A DNA stretch of 64,000 bases. Source: Chara braunii (taxonomy: Eukaryota > Streptophyta > Charophyceae > Charales > Characeae). Shown in pieces: positions 57,774 through 64,000 of this stretch (position 1 is its first letter; each line of letters starts with the position of its first letter). The stretch spans positions 1,597,450 to 1,661,449 of the forward strand of contig BFEA01000187.1 of NCBI GenBank assembly GCA_003427395.1, read 5' to 3'. The notes beneath the pieces are model-generated. The model ran no database searches. It had not been told where the DNA came from and worked only from the letters and a program-made list of their open reading frames with translations. The translations under genes and the position numbers were made by a program.

Positions 57774-59113
57774 TTTTTCTTGTTGTTCTCTCTCTTCTTT
57801 CTTTCTTCAATTTTTTTCCTTTCTTCTCTCAAAGTATTCTCTAGTTGTCTGACATTTTCTTCCATTAGTTTCACAGACAGTTGTGGTTCTACTTTCTTTT
57901 CCTCTTTCTTTTCTTTTTGCTTTCCTATCCTGCTTAATTATTCCAACTGCTCGCCAGCATACTGGTCAAGAGTCATACGCCCATAATGAATGAGTTCCTC
58001 CACTCACCGCCCGGTTTCCATCATCGAAACACTAGTTTTTGCGGCCTCAAGTTCACCCTCTGCTGCTCGCAGATTGAACTGCACAGGAACATGTTTTTCA
58101 ACTGCTGGTCCGACACCATGTATTTCACCAAGGAGTTGGCGAAGGAGGCCGATTTAAGTCTCCCTCCTTGCATCAATCTGTCCACGCGTTTTGAGATCGT
58201 CTACTTCCTCATCAGCGTAGACTATTAGAGGGATAGGAAAAAAGAAGAGTGGAATAAATCGCGTCAAGATGGAAGCACGCAGACATTTTCAGAGAGAGTT
58301 CATTTTGCCCATGAATATTTACTGCACAATAAATAAAAATCAAAGATAGAAATAAATTTCACAGTACACACACCTTTTCCAACAACTTACAACAAGAAAT
58401 TATCAGAAGAAACAAATTTGTAAATATTTCTTGAATTCTAACTTTGTTATCTGTTCTTTGTGATGACAATCTACTACTACAGGTACCGCAGCCACGACCA
58501 ATGTGATCAAGACATCAACACAAGAGTAAGTATGCACAGCATCCACAGACAACCAACAGGTGAGTAGAACCAACACATAACACAATCAATGGTTAGTTCT
58601 TTTCTCAATCATTTGCAGCATCAATACAACTCAAGTGCACATTCATACTACAAATAGGCCTTACTCATGCCACGTGTCACCCCTGGCCTGCCAACTCGGT
58701 AACTCAAAGAGTTTGCCACGTTAGCAATCAAGAACCTGGTAGGTCTTCAAGGAGGGATGCCACGTCACAACGCAAGTCTGTCTTCCACCAATATACCAAA
58801 TCAGCACATCACTAGCAAACAGTAACAGGTACGTGTCACGTCAGACCATGCCTTGCCTGTCACATTGCAATGTGCCACATCAACGGTATCAGCGTCACGT
58901 CAGCCTGTTGCCAACGCAGCTCTTCAATCTTCAGGGTAACCTTGTCATCATCTTCAAGGGACGACTGCTCGCAAGTGCACTATTACCATGTCTAGACTCG
59001 TTATATAGTCTCGCTCGTTAATAAACGCGTTTCATATTGCACGTCCGGCACTCCCTCTTACCTGGGTGTCACGTCAGCACCGGACAGCAGTCAACAAATC
59101 GCGATGGAGAAGT
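57774..59113 (-). other. Gag N-terminal remnant and leader of chromovirus C
   Basis: It parallels the same parts of A and B: a degraded gag start near 57990-58230, then a non-coding leader with CACGTCA words. No other gene. Confidence 0.5.
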
Positions 59114-59130
59114 TTGCTTCGATACCAAAA

Positions 59131-59905
59131 TGTAATAAACCCAGTCTGACCAGTACTCATAAGTCGTCAAACGTCAATAGTTTCGTTATCTGGATCACAG
59201 TCTCCAGATCATGAAGTGATAATGCAAACAGTATCTCATTATCATCAAAAGAAGAGAGTGGAGGGAGAACAGACAAAGGAGAAGATGAAAGATCAATAAC
59301 AAATCTCTCTCCTTCTTCGGGCTTCCTCCTTCTCCACCATAACAGTGATAACAACTATATTCCTGATCACCTACAATAGTGTCAGGTGACACTCAATCTC
59401 GTAAAGACCGTGAAAACATAAAAGATTTCAATGACAACGTCAACCACAGGTGAGTACCCGACTTCCTTCTTCTAGAGATCCCGATCTCCTCCTCCTCACA
59501 ACCAGTCACCTCATGTAGACAGTGTGGGCAATGCCACATCAGCAGATGAGACAGGTGGCATATGCCACATCATCAATGAAAACCAAGAACAGTGCCACGT
59601 AGACTAGAAGCAACGCCACATACACCAGAGGCAGCGTCACGTCAGCATGACACGTAGACCATAGGCAGCGTCACATATACCAGAGGCAGCGCCACGTCAG
59701 CATGCCACGTAAACCATAGGCAGCCCCACATATACCAGAGGCAGCGCCACGTTAGTGTGTCATGTAAACCGTAGACAACGCCACATATACCAGAGGCAGC
59801 GCAGCGTCAGCATGCCAGGTCGACCATAGGCAGCGCCACATGTACCAGAGGCAGCGTCACGTCAGCATGCCATGTTAGCAAGTTTGGCGTATAATGCCAA
59901 CATTG
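59131..59905 (-). repeat. 5' LTR of chromovirus C, truncated
   Basis: TGTAATAAACCC... matches the other LTRs as far as GGCGTATAATGCCAAC at about 59905, including the minisatellite (59590-59877). The remaining third of the LTR is missing and is replaced by the tandem duplication that follows. Confidence 0.78.
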
Positions 59906-61063
59906 TGGGGGTTGGGGCACATACTGTTCGCTGAAGCCAAGGGCGCTTGTCACTCGCCGCGCCCGCTTCCGAGGTCCTCAACGACCAGCAGGGGTGGTGG
60001 GGTTCACTTTGGTTGTCACGCTCCCACTCAGAAAAGCTTTGAGCATCCGCGCTCCCTGACCAAGACTCATCTCGTTTCACAATGATCAACAAAACTAACA
60101 CTGAATCAAACAGGAGTCTATACCCAGTGAACATCAAGAGTACAAAGAATCAAACAAGGGTCTTCTTACAGTGAACTGTGAGATCGACAGCGAGCTAGAC
60201 AAGGCTCAGTTCTCGGTGATGAGCAAGAATGACAGTGAGCCAAACAAAGCTCTATTTGCAGCGAATAACAAGTGTAACACCAAACCAAAATTAGACTCAA
60301 ATCAGGGTTGGAGATAGTTGCATTGGAAGAGGAAGTTGACCTCCAATCAACAGACTCTTCGGAGCTACACTCGTCGCAGAATGATTCGTATTTGACGAGC
60401 TTGATTTACCTTCTCTTTCAAGAGTTACGAATACGGACGACTTTACCCAGTATCGTTTCTCAAAGCAGCAAGTTTGGCGTATAATGTCAGCGTTGTGGGG
60501 GTAGGGGCATCTACTGTTCGCTGAAGCCAAGGGCTACGGCGCCTGTCACTCTCCACGCCCGCTTCCGAGGTTCTCAGCGACCTCCAGGGGTCGTGGGGTT
60601 CACTTTGGTTGTCACGCTCCCACTCAGAAAAGCTTTGAGCATCCGCGCTCCCTGGCGAAGACTCAGCTCGTTTCACAATGATCAACAAAACTAACACCGA
60701 ATCAAACAGGAGTCTATACCCAGTGAACAGCAAGAGTACAAAGAATCAAACAAGGGTCTTCTTACAGTGAACTGTGAGATCGACAGCAAGCTAGACAAGG
60801 CTCAGTTCTCGGTGATGAGCAAGAATGACAATGAGTCAACCAAAGCTCTATTTGCAGCGAATAACAGGTGTAACACCAAGCCAAAATTAGACTCAAATCA
60901 GGATTGCAGATAGTTGCATTGGAAGAGGAAGTTGACCTCCAATCAACAGACTCTTCGGAGCTGCACTCGTCGCAGGATGATTCGTATTTGACGAGCTTGA
61001 TTTACCTTCTCTTTCAAGAGTTACGAATACGAACGGCTTTACCCAGTATCGTTTCTCAAAGCA
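59878..61063. repeat. 590-bp tandem duplication
   Basis: Units 59878-60467 and 60468-61063 are direct, adjacent copies. Both begin GCAAGTTTGGCGTATAATG, a piece of the chromovirus LTR, and both end TATCGTTTCTCAAAGCA. The unit is otherwise non-coding, with phrases such as GCTCCCACTCAGAAAAGCTT. A six-base indel (GGGCTACGGCGCC) distinguishes the copies. After the LTR piece each unit reads TGTGGGGG...CAAAGCA, so it might be an LTR of another element; this is unproved. Confidence 0.75.
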
Positions 61064-61199
61064 GCAGTATTATCCTCTATTGAAATTGAATCACCTATCT
61101 ATAGAGGACAAATATTCTGACAGGCATGATTAATATTTCGGAAATAAGCAGGTCAGCTCTGCTCTCCCCTCTCTCACTCGCTCGCTATTCCCTCTCTCC

Positions 61200-61341
61200 C
61201 TCATTGTTCTCTCTCTCTCTCTCGCTGTTCTCTCTCTCTTTCTCGCTGTTCTCTCTCTTTCTCTTGTTGTTCTCTCTCTCTTTCTCGCTGTTCTCTCTCC
61301 CCCTCGCCGTTCTTTCTCTCTCTCTCTCCGTATGTGTGTTG

Positions 61342-61410
<69 letters not shown>

Positions 61411-61431
61411 NGAAGAAGAAGAGCCTTGACA
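61200..61431. repeat. CT-rich microsatellite with a one-base gap
   Basis: Variable CT/TTCTCTCTC blocks grade into a pure (CT)n of at least 60 bases ending in the gap base at 61411. True length is therefore unknown. Open frames over it are artefacts. Confidence 0.9.
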
Positions 61432-61624
61432 TTGGTCTATGCTGGAGTACATCATCATCTTCTTCTTTCTCGCTTCTTCTTCTTCTTCTTTCCCTCTCTT
61501 TCCTCTCAAGTTCATTCATTTCTTTTTGCAATTGGATGGCATTGTACTTTCAGATGAATGTATACTTCGAATTTGGCTCCCCACCAGGTGATGCTCCCCA
61601 CCAATAGATGGAGCCTCTCCCCGG

Positions 61625-61662
61625 GTGCTAGTGGTGTCTGCTTTTACCAGCACCACTAGCAC
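61625..61662. other. Perfect 12-bp inverted repeat
   Basis: GTGCTAGTGGTG (61625-61636) and CACCACTAGCAC (61651-61662) are exact complements around a 14-base loop. It lies about 140 bp upstream of the LINE fragment. It could be a terminator-like or recombination-related hairpin; nothing more can be said. Confidence 0.65.
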
Positions 61663-61803
61663 TAGAGTGAGTTTTTTTCTTCTTTTTTTTTCTTTTGAAA
61701 AAGAAGGACCACTGATGTTCCGGCGTCCGGGGGATGGCAGATCATGTGATGTACCTGGATTTTTTTTTTTTTAATTTTTAGACCCTCGGATGTATTTGGA
61801 ATT

Positions 61804-62379
61804 TTGGATGGTAGACATGGATATGACTGGCAAAGCATTGAAGGTCACGCCTGGCTCATGAATAGACATTGGGAACTGAGGAGGGAAGGTACAAGGCTTA
61901 GACCAGGAGGACACCCCTCCAGTGGTGATCCTCCAAGCCAACATTGGGTAAAATTCATCGCAGCATGGAGAGAGGCATTCCCACAAAGGAGGAGGGGACC
62001 AAACTCAAAAGAGGAAGTTTTGTGCCAACCCTTATTCGGAAACGAACTACAAACCGATCATCATGAACAACCCTGGACACTTATAGGAAAGGATAAGAGA
62101 TGGAGGGTGTGGGTGGAAAAAGGCACATGGAAAATAGAACACCTATGGGATTACAGGAACCGAAGATGGAAAACGGAAGAAGAACTAACACCAAGTCTAG
62201 GGGGGGTACATCATTTGAAAAAGAACTTCGGCGAACTGATTGACAACATAGTACATACCAATAGTCTGGAGGAAGCTGTTGAAAAAGGACAAGGCATGGA
62301 AAAAGGGAGATTGGGCAACCCGGAAAATCCAAAGCTCGCCCTCAGTAAAGATCCACTTCGTCGAACAGTCATCGGCTGA
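61804..62379 (+). pseudogene. LINE (non-LTR retrotransposon) ORF2 C-terminal fragment
   Basis: A 191-residue open frame contains QPLFGNELQTDHH, then KRWRVWVEKGTWKIEHLWDY and RRWKTEEELTPSLGG. This order is the C-terminal region of L1-type ORF2 proteins, where an LF.N stretch is followed by W...G...I.DL and an EL helix. The RT and endonuclease are not upstream in the window, so the copy is 5'-truncated, as most LINE copies are. The fragment itself is uninterrupted, suggesting a fairly recent insertion or chance. Confidence 0.65.
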
Positions 62380-62409
62380 TAGAGATATAGCAACCTTCGA
62401 GGTACATCT

Positions 62410-62486
62410 GTGCGTGTGCGTGTGTGCGTGTGCGTGTGCGTGTGCGTGTGTCTGTGTGTGTGTATGTGTGTGTGTCTGTGTGTGTT
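62410..62486. repeat. (GTGC/GT)n microsatellite
   Basis: GTGCGTGTGTGCGTGTGCGT-type sequence grades into TGTGTGTG with TC and AT interruptions. Confidence 0.85.
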
Positions 62487-62699
62487 TTAGATTTTCACCA
62501 CAACAGCCCCTGTTCTTCCCAGATGGGTAGATCCAAAATCGATGCAGCTTTACCTCTGTTGCAGACAATGAAACAGTTTTACCTCTATACAATCAACAGG
62601 GAGCAGTATCGATCCGTTACATGAACTTACATCCCTTTCTTGATTATTTTTACTTCGGCGGGTGTGTGTGTTTGTATCTGTGCGTGTGTTGGTAGCGTC

Positions 62700-62817
62700 C
62701 AGTTGACATAGTATGACCCACCCCGCATGGTACCACCTGGTCCACATAGTTCCACCCCGCCCACAAAGTATTGCCCACTCCACATAATACCGCCCAGCCC
62801 ACATCGTAACACCTGGC
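62700..62817. repeat. Short-period tandem repeat, about 6 units of 18-20 bp
   Basis: The pattern CATAGTAYCACCCNGYCCA recurs with changes: CATAGTATGACCCACCCCG, CATGGTACCACCTGGTCCA, CATAGTTCCACCCCGCCCA, CAAAGTATTGCCCACTCCA, CATAATACCGCCCAGCCCA, CATCGTAACACCTGGCC. The period is not a multiple of three, arguing against a peptide repeat. Confidence 0.7.
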
Positions 62818-63170
62818 CGTGCCAAGGGCCAAGTTATCCCTGACTGTTTGTGTGTTTTTTTTTTGGGGGGGGGCTGTCCTTTTTTTTTGTGGCTGCGTGT
62901 GTCTTAGTGCCAGTGTGCGATCCCGAATGGACACAACACCATGGCCAACCTGCATGGCACCAGAAAATTGGGCTGTGGAGAGAAAGTGTCCCGACACTTC
63001 CGTTCTGCTGCAAGCAAAGCTGAGGCGGGCAACCACTTTTTTTGGTTCTAAATCACCAGTACTTCTCCCAGCCATTTTCCCCTGATGCGGTGCATGCACC
63101 GTAAGTTTTGGTGGTCAGCCTCCCGGAGCAAAATGGCTGGCGGCACCAGCCAAAAAAGGCCCGCGACCAA

Positions 63171-63320
63171 CTAGCCTAGCTCAGTTGGTACACCCCTGAA
63201 CTGTTGAAATACAGACCAGTTGCAGAGTTCAAACTCCCCCGGAAGAAGATAAGTGAAATACTACCTAGGGACGGTCAGTTCAATGATGATATCTCAAGGC
63301 CATCGCCGTTTTAAGGGAGG
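63171..63320 (+). mobile_element. tRNA-derived SINE (family S), copy 4
   Basis: Box A TAGCTCAGTTGG (63177-63188) and box B GAGTTCAAACTCC (63225-63237) are at tRNA spacing, with ACCCCTGAACTGTTGAAATA between. The body word GTTCAATGATGATATCTCAA matches copy 2. This is the only plus-strand copy. Confidence 0.7.
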
Positions 63321-63474
63321 AAAGAGCATGCGTACCATGCGCCAGTTTGTTTTTCTTTTGCGCACAGGGCGGAATCCGCTTCGGCAAAAGGAACTCTCTA
63401 AGTACTGATGATTTAATAGTCTCTTTGGTCTTTTGACTCTTTTCTAACCTTCAAAGTTCAGAGTGTGAAGCTCA

Positions 63475-63590
63475 AGTTCAGTGGCTGAATGGTTTATCCC
63501 TTGCCTGCAGTAGTTGTGCTACTCTCCTTCAGCCTTGGCCCGCCTGGGATATCAACATCGAATCTGCAATCACACCAAAGTTTTCATGAC
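63475..63590 (-). mobile_element. SINE family S body fragment
   Basis: On the minus strand GATTCGATGTTGATATCCCAG (63544-63564) resembles the body of copies 2 and 4. A plus-strand CAGTGGCTGAATGG word at 63480-63493 resembles a tRNA box A but lacks a partner. Confidence 0.4.
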
Positions 63591-64000
63591 TGGTGAATCC
63601 AAACATCATTCTTCAGGATATCAACTTGAGCCTCTAAATCAGCACCAGATATTGATTTATTATAAGATGTGATGACGAGAGGCCGTGACTGATTTGCTGG
63701 AAGGTCTGTTGATTAGAAATGACTGCAGAAAGTTCACACCACTCAACTTCGAGCATACTCACAATAGGACTCTCCTGGATGTCTCTGACCATCATTACGA
63801 CCTGTCCCGGATGTATTTGACAGCACTTATGACCAGAAATCAGTCAATAAAGTCCTGGAGTTAGTTAGTTGACTTCGTATTCAATCAAAGATCCATGGAA
63901 TGGCCGGAGCCATAATGCAGTGGGATAGCTACAAAATCAGTCTAGAGAACAAAGGTGTAAGTTCCATAGCACAAATAGTCCAGGACACCGAGAATGAAAT
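63591..64000. other. No gene recognised at the window end
   Basis: Mixed-composition sequence with no open frame of note and no recognised repeat. Confidence 0.5.

Larger units (their letters stand above)
52647..59130 (-). mobile_element. Internal region of chromovirus C
   Basis: It runs from polypurine tract to primer site and is the least truncated of the three copies. It retains an intact chromodomain, an intact zinc knuckle and both RT catalytic aspartates, but has stops and frame changes throughout. Confidence 0.85.

Noticed and set aside
61126-61557. Leucine/serine-rich and arginine/glutamate-rich frames on both strands
   Set aside because: They are translations of a CT microsatellite that includes a gap base.

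Overview
This window is a eukaryotic, almost entirely repetitive stretch. No intact single-copy host gene was recognised. Plant-type Ty3/gypsy chromoviruses, a plastid-type trnI-GAU fragment, a U6-like sequence, a Penelope-like element of the kind known from green algae and protists, tRNA-derived SINEs and long CT runs fit a green-lineage nuclear genome. The style of the gypsy gag and pol proteins recalls charophyte algae such as Chara; that is an inference, not a proof. Three single-base gaps (18094, 39241, 61411) show it is a scaffold.

Layout. 1-4.5 kb is AT-rich non-coding DNA with a 28-bp minisatellite, a piece of plastid trnI-GAU with the start of its intron, and a SINE-like head. 4.5-7.1 kb holds a family of short non-autonomous hAT-like elements; one copy (4508-5254) has a perfect 8-bp target duplication. 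A second copy starts at 7266 and is split by two large insertions, resuming at 12691 and at 37277.

Insertion one (7446-12690, minus strand) is a decayed Penelope-like element: zinc knuckle, coiled coil, SAP-like segment, a GIY-YIG nuclease upstream of the reverse transcriptase, and 450-500-bp direct repeats at both ends. Insertion two (13050-37276, plus strand) is a Ty3/gypsy element with 1.3-kb LTRs, a tRNA-iMet-type primer site, a polypurine tract and a CAAA(T) target duplication. It was itself invaded twice. An 8.8-kb block (16275-25110) interrupts gag; it carries SINEs, a U6-like sequence and a remarkable array of 17 short hairpins with a near-constant loop and changing but complementary stems. 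A 6-kb block (26970-33000) between protease and reverse transcriptase carries, on the minus strand, a decayed Ulp1-type cysteine protease gene and associated unknown exons.

37.5-37.8 kb is a small MITE. 37.85-59.9 kb is a head-to-tail series of three minus-strand chromoviruses (A, B, C) with a 55-bp minisatellite in the LTR that repeats a CCACGTCA-type motif. B and C share one LTR; A and B meet at a recombination junction. 59.9-61.1 kb is a 590-bp tandem duplication, followed by a long CT tract, the C-terminal part of a LINE (61.8-62.4 kb), minisatellites and further SINE copies to the end.

All recognisable coding sequences belong to mobile elements, and nearly all carry stops, frameshifts or deletions. 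The window is best read as a record of nested insertion and recombination.
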